Assembly (NCBI GenBank): GCA_944470555.2
Contig: OX104134.1
Span: 15,231,248-15,295,247, forward strand
Source of the DNA: Heterobilharzia americana
Lineage: Eukaryota > Platyhelminthes > Trematoda > Strigeidida > Schistosomatidae
Direction of reading: 5' to 3'
DNA: 64,000 nucleotides
The position numbers and the translations under genes were made by a program. The notes under the pieces are model-generated. The model was not told the origin of the DNA and did not search any database. It saw only the letters and a program-made list of their open reading frames with translations. Each line of letters begins with the position of its first letter. Position 1 is the first letter of the stretch. Shown here in pieces: positions 10,083-20,700 of the stretch.

Positions 10083-10106
10083 AACCTCGCCTGGTTAACT
10101 AGTTCA
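10083..10106 (+). repeat. 24-bp direct repeat, outer copy (right arm)
   Basis: Identical to 8257-8280. Downstream CTAGTCACTAGCC leads into the family A 5' leader. Confidence 0.9.
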
Positions 10107-13060
10107 CTAGTCACTAGCCAGTTCTAAGCTCGGGTAAAGACGGAAGGTTGGGCATGGGGCCAGCAACCCTACATCGTAAAACCAATCCAACCGCTAAACA
10201 AACTTCAAAGCACAAACAAAACATAAAAAATAAAAACAAAATTATTCCTCGTTGGAATCGGGTAACCGAAATGACGCCGGTTGGTGGAAGCCTTCGAGAA
10301 GCCGATTGGCCGATGTATCTTCCTTCAATGAAAGCGAAAGTAAGAATGGGGACATGGAATGTCCGCACGATGTATGAAGCTGCCTGGCAAGGCTATCCAG
10401 ACCGTAAAAGAGATGAGCAGATATAGCATAGATGTGCTAGGAATCTGGGAAAGCAGATGAAATGGAAGTGAACTCTCCAAACTGTCAACTCGAGAGTCAA
10501 TAATCTACTCCAGCATTGTCACCCAAACAAGAATCACGAGCATACTGAGTTTTCGAGTGGTTATCATGATGTCCCCAACAGCATCGAAGGCTCTCTCTCA
10601 TCCAGTGGGAACCAATCTCCTCCAGGATCATGACAACAAGATTCAAATCAAAATGAAGGAAAGTCACAATCATACAATGCTACGCTACGCACCTACAAAT
10701 AATGCAGATGAAGAGAAGAAGGAGGAATTCTACAGACAACTGCAATCAGTACTGAACAAGACCCCACCCCAGTTGGCGACATCAAAATTCTAATGGGTGT
10801 GGCGACATGAATGCCAAACTGGGAGCGGACAACACAGGAAGAGAACTAACCATGGGCCGAGAAGCGCTAGGTGAAATGAATGAGAATGGAGAATTGTTTG
10901 CAGAACTCTGTGCATTCAACGATTTGGTGATTGCAGTGAGGCAGTGTGTTCAAGCTCAAGGATATCCACAAAGCGACATGAATTTCACTAGATGGATACA
11001 CTTCACTAGAAATCAGATCGACTTTATCTCAATCTGGAGAAAGTGGAGACGCAGCCTACTTGACACAAGGTCAAGGGGAGGAGCAGATGTAGGTCGACAC
11101 CACTCACCATCTAGTGCAAGGAACGTTCTAAATCAAGTTGAAAGCCTTCAAGGAAGTTGGTGATAGAACACAGTTCAAGTAAAACACCCAGAACAGAAAC
11201 TGAACTGAAGGATGAAACCACAAAGGAAATCTTCACGTCAGTCAGCCATCAAGACAAAATGGGAGATATCGAGGAACATCCCTGAAGAAACCTATGTGGA
11301 AGAACACTGGAAGTCTTTGAAAGAGATGTTGAAAGAAGAAGAAAGAAGATAAGGAATGGATCTCGATGGATACATGGAAGCTGACAGAGGAGAGGAGGAT
11401 GGCGAAGCAGAAGATAAACCAGTGCAAGGATGCACAACGACAAGAGGAACTGAGTACAACCTATAAAATACTACACTGGAGAAAGAAGTGAAGAAGAGTG
11501 CGCGGAAAGACAAAAGACACTTCCACGACACACTGGCAAGTGAAGCAGAACAGGCTGCAGATAGGAGGACAGAGATCTGACAACATTGTATCAAACAACC
11601 AGGTTACTATCCAGGAAGGGAGAGATCAACTCCCGAAGGAGGGAGACCTAAGTCTTTGCAAGAACTGGCGCGGAATCATGCTCTACCACTGTCCACCCAG
11701 AGCAAGCAAAATATTAAGCCACATCATCCTGGAGAGACTAAAGGATGCACTGGATTCAAAACGACGACCGCAACAGGCTGGCTGGCTGGATTCAGGAAGT
11801 ACAAATCATGTACGGAACAAATTGCAACGCCACGCTACGCATCATCATAGAACAAAATATAGAATGACAGTCAACCCTCTACCTCAACTTCATCGACTTT
11901 CAAAAGGCCTTTGATAGCGTCGTCCGAGAAGTAATCTGGCAACTGCTTCAACACTACGGAATACCACAAACATTTATCAGCTTCATTCAACAACTATATG
12001 AAGACGCCACATGCCGGCCAAGTAATTCAAAATGGGAAGCTCAGCTCAGTGATGCTTTTGAAGTGAAGACAGGAGTGAAACAAGGCTGTCTACTATCACC
12101 CATGATATTCCTGATTGTGGTCGACTGGACTGGATCATGCAACAAACAGTGGGGGGTGAGAAGAGGGGGATACGCTAGCTGGACTGCGGAAACGAACTTA
12201 GTAGACTTGGATTTCGCCGATGACTTGTGTCTGATGTCGCACAAACTGGAAGATCTGCAGACGAAAACTAACAAGTTGACAGAAGAGGCAGGGCAGCGAA
12301 GACGGGACTTCAAGTGAATATAGAGGAGACAGAGGTGATGAAGATACCCAACGAAGAACAACAGCAACAACCAGCTCAAATCATCATGAACGGGAGAAAC
12401 TTAAGAGAAGTAGCCTGCTTCACCTATCTAGGCAGCACTGTTTCAACTACAGGCGGCACAGGCACAGACGAGGACGTCAAAGTCAGAATCGGAAAAGCAA
12501 GACAGGCATTCATTAGGCTGAAACCAGTGTGGAGATCTTCTGCACTCAGCATGAAGAGAGAACGAGATCTGGATTTTCAACACCAATGTCAAATCAGTGC
12601 TCCCATATGGTTCAGAGACTTGGCGCGTTACGAAGGGGATTTCCAACAAACTACAGACATTCATCAAAAAACTGCCTACGCTGGCTCATTACTGAAGCTC
12701 AGATGGCCAGAATAATAAGACTAAGCAACAAGGAACTCTGGCTGGCTGATGACGAACCAACCAAGAAGCTATCACTGAACAAACATGCAGTGGAAGGAAG
12801 TGGAGATTGATTGGGCATACACTGAGAAGGCCAACTGTGGACATCACGCGCCAGGCCAGGCACTCGAGTGGAACCTAGATGGGAAGCGACGAGTTGGGTG
12901 TCCGTGGTGAGGGTGACATGGAGGAGATGGTGCGAGGAGGAAATGAGAGGTTGTAGGCTGTCGTGGAGCCAGGTTCAAAAGATTTCAGAGAACAGAGAGC
13001 ATCGGAGACGTGCTACTGAAGCCCTATGTTCCACTAGGAACCCAAGGGAAAAATAATAAT
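10107..13060 (+). mobile_element. Family A RTE-like non-LTR retrotransposon (right-arm copy, defective)
   Basis: The order of blocks is that of an RTE element. A leader with MGTWNVRTMYEA (about 10346-10381) comes first. The endonuclease follows in several frames: DVLGI near 10430, YAPTNNADEE 10690, MNAKLGADNTG 10807, ENGELFAELCAFNDLVI, NQIDFI 11017. The RT follows (11498-12317): [16 protein letters not shown] near 11890-11915, [10 protein letters not shown] 12072, LDFADD 12208. Then come [14 protein letters not shown] (12419), a [11 protein letters not shown] segment, and the C-terminal [19 protein letters not shown] (12970). The 3' tail has short AATAATAATAAC repeats. Frameshifts and an internal deletion near 11590 (the [17 protein letters not shown] block of the third copy is missing) make it inactive. 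Resemblance to SR2/Perere-3 of schistosomes is from memory of motif order. Confidence 0.88.
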
Positions 13061-13988
13061 AACATAATCTCTGATCTTCTGAAACTGTCTTAAATTTCTG
13101 CACGCTCTTTCAAATCTGTCAGCAAGCTTAGCTAGCCAAAATCCTGACATCTCTGACCATGGATGTGTGCTGTATTTGTGAGACATATACAGGACCCATG
13201 TACGGTTGTTCACTGAACATCACCCAGTCAATACGGTGAATTTGTGAAATCTGCTCTTTGAGTTTATAGAAATTTTTATGACTAGTTCTGACCGTCTTAC
13301 AGGTGTAGGTATAGCATTGAGTCCTAAGGCAGTAAGGGCACTTCTCGAGTGGGTCAGAGTTGACAGTCGCCTATGCGCCGATCGAGTGAACGGTGACTGG
13401 AGGGCTAAAACGAGTTGTAAGACTCATCGTTGTCTCATTGTAATTTCTGGTTACGCACCTATAGACAATAACTCGGATGTAGTGTAGAAAGAATTTTACC
13501 GAAAACTGGCTAACCTCCTACTAAAAGTAAAGTATTCAGACGTGGTTGTTGTGGCTGGTGCAAATAAAGAATACAGCTGGAAGAACATTCCAAGTACAGC
13601 TCGATAGTGTGGATATTAACTCTGCTTTCAGCAGGGAATCGAGAAGATAGTTATCAGGACAGAACAACATCAGTCATCCAGAAGAAGCCTGATCCCATCT
13701 CCAGTCTTCACTAAAAACAGCGTTAAATACCGCAGCTGACTCAAAGAATTGAGAAAGAGACAGTGGGTCGCACCGGCTTCTGAATAATTGCATGTGCATG
13801 GATGCCATTCCTTCAGGCTCGGAGCACATTTAACTGCGGAAGCAACTGAAATGTATAGGGACAAAGAGTCTACACAATGACTGATTGGTGAAAACTGAAG
13901 GTATGGAAAAGGCAGTTTTTATAACTAACAGTAAACAGTTTAGATCTATCGAGTAAATGGATAGCAAAGTTCGTAGTTAGTAAGACAC

Positions 13989-14023
<35 letters not shown>

Positions 14024-15187
14024 TTTACGGTTAGGGAGACGGCTGGAACGATGGATGAAAGACTGAGAAACAATTCAACTGACCTCCATCTACTACTCTG
14101 TTGTCCAGTATCCAGTTGAGTCCTGGATGAAACACGGAGACTGGCGTTCCAGCTCTTGCATAAGTTAGCAAGGATGTAAGTAACCTGAAATGAGTGATGC
14201 CGACAGTGCCAGATGGACTAGTATCTAAAGTATTTAAGGACAGTGGTCGGGGATTATAGTTCAAGTGAACTGAATTGTTAGCTACGGGATGACATATCCT
14301 ATCTGGCTGATCTCAATCACTGGTTCTCCCAGTCTTCAAGAAAGGCAAGAAGTCTTCCTGTGAAAACTATAGGGGAAGCTGTCTAATGAACATGGTGTTT
14401 AAGATCCTACGCTCTATGATTATTAGACACCCAGTCGAAGTCTGAGGACAGTAAACTTAAGAAAACCAGGCAGGTTTCGAACGAATTCGTGAGTGAGTCG
14501 ACCAGGTGTTCAATCTTCCAGGTTCCGGAACACAGACACACCGCTGCGTGACACTAGCTCCATTGCTTGACCCGAAGGCAGTTTTTGGCTGCATCGACCG
14601 AGAGGGTTTATGGCAATATCTCTTACTGGAGCGAGTGCTAAGTAAGTACATCACTTTATTGAAAGGCTCTGTACTCAGAAATCCATACACGTGTTAGAGA
14701 CTATGAGGTGCCATCAAACGGGTTGTGTATGCCAAGTGGTGTCCGGCAAGGATCTTCACTCTCTATTCTTATTCAATTTTGCCACGGACGTGCCTATGAA
14801 GATCTCCTTCTCCTCGTCCGACTCTGTTGAGGTCGTCACACGAGACTTCTTAGGAGACCTTGAGTATACAGATAACACAGTGCTGTTAGGTAGAACGCTG
14901 ACAAGATACAGAGTCTTCTAGATACATTGAGTGGCAATTTGATAATGTTTGTGATGTTTATTCCTACCACGCAAATGCAAATTGTTGCTCGAGAACTGGT
15001 CTGCGTTGGAACTCCGTCTAGCGAATGGGCGAAGTGATTCAGTCTATTGACCCCATCACTCACTTGAAAGGCCAGATCAGTCATAATGGACCAATGACCA
15101 GCGAAATCTGCACATGGATTCAAAAGGCTCCCTTAGCTTTCCTGAATTCATACCAATAATGTCGCTGTTGTGATATCCTATTGTTTG
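13061..15187 (+). mobile_element. Family B non-LTR retrotransposon (right-arm copy, defective)
   Basis: Starts after the family A tail. The endonuclease N-terminal half is readable at 13278-13560: [38 protein letters not shown], then [11 protein letters not shown] and SDVVVVAG. The middle (13590-14280) is unrecognisable and carries a GA microsatellite. RT pieces resume at 14320: [24 protein letters not shown] (14460), [13 protein letters not shown] (14580), VYR/YTDN (14870), and [17 protein letters not shown] just before 15150. Stops interrupt every block. The same sequence occurs at 20838-23066 and, in part, at 854-1868. Confidence 0.75.
13992..14019. repeat. GA dinucleotide microsatellite
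   Basis: Fourteen GA units inside the family B segment. The third copy has only about nine (CT strand, 22116-22133). Confidence 0.9.
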
Positions 15188-15740
15188 TTAGCCTGAAACC
15201 AGTGTGGAGATCTTCTGCACTCAGCATGAAGAGAGAACGAGATCTGGATTTTCAACACCAATGTCAAATCAGTGCTCCCATATGGTTCAGAGACTTGGCG
15301 CGTTACGAAGGGGATTTCCAACAAACTACAGACATTCATCAAAAAACTGCCTACGCTGGCTCATTACTGAAGCTCAGATGGCCAGAATAATAAGACTAAG
15401 CAACAAGGAACTCTGGCTGGCTGATGACGAACCAACCAAGAAGCTATCACTGAACAAACATGCAGTGGAAGGAAGTGGAGATTGATTGGGCATACACTGA
15501 GAAGGCCAACTGTGGACATCACGCGCCAGGCCAGGCACTCGAGTGGAACCTAGATGGGAAGCGACGAGTTGGGTGTCCGTGGTGAGGGTGACATGGAGGA
15601 GATGGTGCGAGGAGGAAATGAGAGGTTGTAGGCTGTCGTGGAGCCAGGTTCAAAAGATTTCAGAGAACAGAGAGCATCGGAGACGTGCTACTGAAGCCCT
15701 ATGTTCCACTAGGAATCCAAAGGAGAATGAAATAAATATT
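15188..15740 (+). mobile_element. Family A 3'-end fragment (second copy in the right block)
   Basis: Repeats 12515-13056 almost base for base, from CTGAAACCAGTGTGGAG to the C-terminal [18 protein letters not shown] and CSTRNP. The tail differs: it ends GAATGAAATAAATATTTG instead of the AATAATAAT tail at 13051. This is a 5'-truncated family A copy adjoining the end of the family B segment. Confidence 0.85.
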
Positions 15741-17040
15741 TGATTTTAACTCATATTTATTGACATTGTGAACTATTTCCCTATTTCGTTCTTAATTTTT
15801 TTAATTAATAGCAAATTCTATTTGACAAATTTTGACGTTTTCATGCACACTAACAATATAGAAATGGGATCAGACAGCTGTAGAGGATGAGACCGCTGAA
15901 ACACATTTTTTCGCTTAAGTCTTTATACCTTTATGTGATTAAATATGAATATTTATAACTTTGAGTAACATGTTGACGTAAAATTATTGAAAAGTTAATC
16001 TGACTAGATAGGTCTAATAATGTGCACGTCCTGTGATCCTGTTTGTATGACATTGCAGATCATTTATAATATGCTGCCTTTTTTATGATTATAATAAACC
16101 CCCGAATATCGTGTATTACTATGTTTACCAACAGTTCACTTATTTTTCAAAAAGCAGCAAGACAGTATTGTATTTTTCTTGATTGTGATTTATAACTTTA
16201 AATAACTCTATTTGCATGAATGTGAAGAGAACTTTGGTATTTTGAGCGCTTAGTTTACGAACTAGATGAATGCATCGTGCAGCATAGATTATCAGGGTTT
16301 TTTTGCAGAATTACTCAATAGCATAAAATTTTCATTAACTTATGATCATGGAGGAAAGTTTTCAGCTTCTGTGAATCAAGTAATGAGCATAAAAGAATTC
16401 AGCGATGAAAATTTTCCTTTTAAAGCTTTACGTCAAAATCACATTCATCCGAATCCTTATTCTCTGAAAAGTCTGATACTGTCATTATGATGCAATGAAA
16501 TCTCGATTAACTGAAAGTGAACGCAATATTTCATAAAGAGAACATGCTTCATACGAACTAACAAAAGATGACCGCACAAAATCCAAAAAGTATCAAGATA
16601 AAATTGAGAAAGTACGCTGAGAAGATAAAAGACCGGAACTTATGAGAAGTCCCACTCAAATTACCCTGTTATTTCATTATCTACTATCTAAATATAAACT
16701 TTATCACTAGGCCCAAAATTCTGCAGTATTTCATCATCTGCTATAGACCTCTATACCATAATCCAGTTCCAAACTCTAGTCAGTCAAACAAACTATCTTC
16801 TTCCCGTTTCTAACGATAGTCTAGAACAACTTAAGTCAGCAATTTTAAAACCCGGCTTTTAATGCATTACTACAAAACAGAACAATAGATTTTTATCAAA
16901 GAAGAACAAATCCCAACTAAACGACCCCCTCACAAATAAGGACTTGTTCCCAGTCCATGCTAATGAAGGTTCTGGTATCATATTCCACATCAGTATGATT
17001 GTGCTGCTACGTTGTAGCGAGAAATAATTCCCCAAAACCT
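15741..17040. other. No gene recognised; AT-rich flank
   Basis: AT-rich sequence with no motif I recognise. A 74-codon plus-strand frame at 16266-16490 (ending FRALRQ-like then NHIHPNPYSL) has no start context or splice partner that I can support. Confidence 0.5.
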
Positions 17041-17059
17041 ATAAACTGGGGTTAGATAA

Positions 17060-17340
17060 GATTCAACATTGATTCTGACCTTCACTTGCACTTACGAACA
17101 TGAAGGCAGATGGTCAGGCATCAGGCAGGCTATTGTGTTACGTTGCTCGTAATTAATCCTCTAGCCAGATAGTAAGAACGCATTAGGATTTTGGCACGGT
17201 CTTTCAAATATACCATCCTACTTGATTACTTCTATTGTGTTCTTTCTTGGTCTCGCACTTGTGAGTATATTACAAGTACGAATAATTAATGATTGGCCTT
17301 GCATCTGTCAATTTCCCGTAAAATCATTTCCTGAAAACCC
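17060..17340 (+). repeat. Diverged gypsy LTR fragment (solo-LTR-like)
   Basis: Co-linear with 9665-9950 of the right-arm LTR: TTCAACATTGAT, CTGACCTTCAC, TGTGTTACGTTGC, CTCTAGCCAG, ATTGTGTTCTT, CTTGGTCTCG, ATTGGCCTT. Small gaps and many substitutions show an older insertion. No internal element sequence lies on either side, so it is probably a solo LTR or a remnant of one. It is 145 bp downstream of the VPS28 polyadenylation signal. Confidence 0.75.
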
Positions 17341-17484
17341 ATATTAAACAATAATGAACTATAACATCTCCAAGTTGTTTATTAAACAGTATACATTAAA
17401 AGCTCCACACGATGGCATGTTTTAAATCAAATTTTACTCATTACATCATAGAAATAATGTATAAAAATCCATTTTGACAAAACA

Positions 17485-17490
17485 TTTATT
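17485..17490 (-). terminator. VPS28 polyadenylation signal
   Basis: AATAAA on the minus strand, 53 nt past the TGA stop of VPS28. It is the only canonical hexamer close to the stop. Confidence 0.6.
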
Positions 17491-17543
17491 TTATACACTT
17501 TATAGATTAACAGACCATCATCAGTGGCAGCCAAAATACTAAT

Positions 17544-17667
17544 TCATTGACCAGAATGCAACGTTCGATTGAAGGCGTTGTATGACGAATCTAAATCAAA
17601 AAGCATTTGACGTACTTCAGCTTCAGATAATTCATCAGAAGCTTGCATTTGATCCATTTTATCTAGC
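17544..17667 (-). CDS. VPS28: VPS28 exon 9 (terminal)
   Basis: 124 bp including the TGA stop, encoding [18 protein letters not shown] to the C-terminus; acceptor CTTCAG. The preceding 2166-bp intron contains a CA microsatellite and no recognised element. Confidence 0.93.
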
Positions 17668-17755
17668 CTGAAGAGCAAAATATATAACATCACTCGGATG
17701 ATAATGTTTATGTTGTAAGACGAATTGAAAAATACCCCCTGAATGAAGAAAACTA

Positions 17756-17792
<37 letters not shown>

Positions 17793-20700
17793 AGCTTTCG
17801 GCTTTTTCATAAAAACACAAGTGTGAATATCAATCAGAAACTTTGAACTCAGTCATCACAGAAACAGTTTGATTGAAAACCTAGAAGTAATGGAATCCAA
17901 ACTCCCACTGGAATATTGTTTTTACCTAAATCAAAGAGCAACGAAATTAGTATCTACTCGGCAAATAAACTGGTTTCCGCTGAATATGGAATTAAGTTAA
18001 TCTCAAATTACAATAAACAAGTCAGTAACTTGAACAAACTACGATGAATGTAGAAGGTATTAAATGAAAAAGTAAATTTCCACATCTCTGATAGATTAGA
18101 CAATATGGTCACTAACAGTAGAGAAAATGACAAAATAATAACCAGAAAACTAACTGATATTTTACCTTGAATAAAAACACTTAGTCAAGAAATGTATCTT
18201 GCAAACAAATTAACTGACCCAAATTGTGCAAAACCCTATATCAGCCTACTAACAAATGCGAACAAAATTCTAAAAACACCACAGAATTGGTGAATCTGAT
18301 ATTTTTACCTTGAAATTTCAATGGCAAGTGTATGAACTGGATAAGTAGGTTGAGTTGAAATAAACGTCAATCGTTGGCAAATTAAACGCTCAATTAAAAA
18401 GAAGTGTAACAATGAGGTGTTCGGATTAAGTAACCACTATACACCTTGTTACATGAAAGTAATAACAGATAATGATAATAAGTGTTTCTGAAACGGTGGT
18501 CAGATACGCTACGATGAAGCTATTACACTTTGCAGCAGTACACAGAGAAATTCGAAAACTCAAGAATATTGAAATAAGCAAACTGATGGTACAGCAGGAA
18601 ATAAATAAATAGAGAAGAATATGTTCACAAATCTGCATCACTGTAATTCAGTGGCCGCAATCATTACTTGGTTTAATTCCTTGATCATGCAATAAAGCAG
18701 TTCCACTATTATTCACAGGAAATTCCTAGGACTAAACTAAACAATGAATACGAAAACATAAAGTCTGACAATTTCACCTAAGTTAGACCATATACCTCAA
18801 CAGAATACAAACTTAGTGTAGTACATACGTAATAAGGTTTCAATAGGTAACCTTATTTTTTCGCACCTATACGAAGATTAAAAGACCAAACAAAAGAAAA
18901 CCGTATTTTGATATTCAAAGTTATATGGAATTCGCGAAACACTAAAAAAAGAAAGATGCACGAGAAGTGTCGTAAAATCCACATTTAAATTAATACTTTA
19001 GAACTGAACATCATTATTTTAGACATCCCGTTTTTTTAAAGTTAAACTATACGGCTAGATGACATGATTACAAACGAATAAAAATGGAAACTGAAATATC
19101 GTGTTAACAGGAGTAATGAATCGTAATCGAAAGCTAAGCATTATTCGTGACTGTCCGTAACTACCAAGGAATATCATGCTCAGAGAAAGATTGGGAAATT
19201 AAAAACACTTGGGTTACCACTGTATTCTTAATACTAGTTTGCAAGTCGCAATTTCGAGGTTTTATTAAGTGAATCATAGACTTGAAATAGCTAAGTACAC
19301 TCCGCTCTAAACAACCGGGTAATTCTTTAGTTCTAATACAATATTCATTTTCAATAGCTTAGTGTATGAGCTTGTAAGTTTCGGTAGTCAACACATTGAA
19401 ACTTAAATGCTAATCAGTTACGTCTGAATCAAACTTTAATCGCCGAGTACCGTTAGATGAATGAAAAAATACATCTCTTCATATCTGGTTCAAATACGGC
19501 CTTAGCTGCTTTCCTCACTCCTAAACCGCTTTTAATAGCATCTGTTAGCTGCCTATAGGGAGACGATGACTAGTTGAATGTGTCTAAGCATTATCACATT
19601 CTCCATGAATACAACCAATAAAGAGACTGAAACAAGCAGAAACAATACTAGGCAGCCCAAACGGTTCAAAGTAAATAGATTGATAGCTTTGATATACTTT
19701 TTTTTCTGTTAAAAGTGATCAGTCTCAATGGGTATTCTTGGTTGTAATATCATTACGCAAGCGTTACTAATATTTCATTTGTTACGACCAAAAGGACAAC
19801 TTCAAGCAAAAATAATCTTCAAAATTTGCTTACCAAACTTTAACTTTATCTTTACCTTCAAAATCAGAAGGTAAGATGCTCAGTCGACAAATAGTCTCGT
19901 ATAACTCTCGAAGATCTGGATGGATCTATGGACAAGGAAATTTATCAGTTGTTTGAATAATTTTACTTCATCAACTGCACGGATTTCCAATCGCAACTTA
20001 TCCATAATCGTAATAAACAGCTGCAGGTAAATAATAATAATAATTGGATCTTTAAGTTTGAAAATTGATTAAAAAGCGAGTATTTCACAGTTAAAATATA
20101 AACGCTCGAAAAAAAGTTCAGTTTCGAAGGAAAGATACCTACGAATTGAGGATGAAGACTAATAAATGAATAGCGATTGTAGTATGTAACTTGATAACAA
20201 TAAACAACTTTGCTCACTTGATACCAAGCTATACCAGACTGACAGCTGCAACCATGACATGGGGAGACATTTGTTCCTCGAGGTCCTACCAAGCCAGAAA
20301 GTTCTGTCAGATAGAGACACATAGAATCAAAGGAAAACCTTACACAGAAGTGCATCGGTCGAACTTGCTACACTTGACAATAGTATGCAAATAGCAAGTA
20401 GACAGAAAAAGTTATAATAAAATATTAAGTGTGGGAGGAGGATGAATAAGATGGGTAGAACATTCTAGACTTCAAAGAGTATATCTGTACCGTTGTGATC
20501 GTTTTTCAAAGACGTCAACAAGAGTTTTAGATCATTCATTCTTATCGTCTCGAAAAGCCCAATTAACCAGCCTACGCTATCCTTGAGGGTTCGAATGAAC
20601 AGCCAAACTTTATGGAGTGATACCACTTCTTGATTTCCTCACTCTTAATCTTCTAGAGCAACCCTACTTCAGCTAACATTCCACGTCGAAGGTGGTGAGT

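Larger units (their letters stand above)
8115..15187 (+). repeat. Right arm of a large inverted repeat
   Basis: Reverse complement of the left arm: 8115-12455 pairs with 1872-6212, and 14284-15187 pairs with about 963-1866. The 12456-14283 segment is unpaired in the left arm but present in the third copy at 20838-24836. The outer limit at about 15187 is where this arm switches to a second copy of the family A 3' end while the left arm continues in family B. Confidence 0.95.

Noticed and set aside
16266..16490. 74-codon frame as a possible exon of a neighbouring gene
   Set aside because: No homologue recognised and no supporting donor or acceptor pairs.
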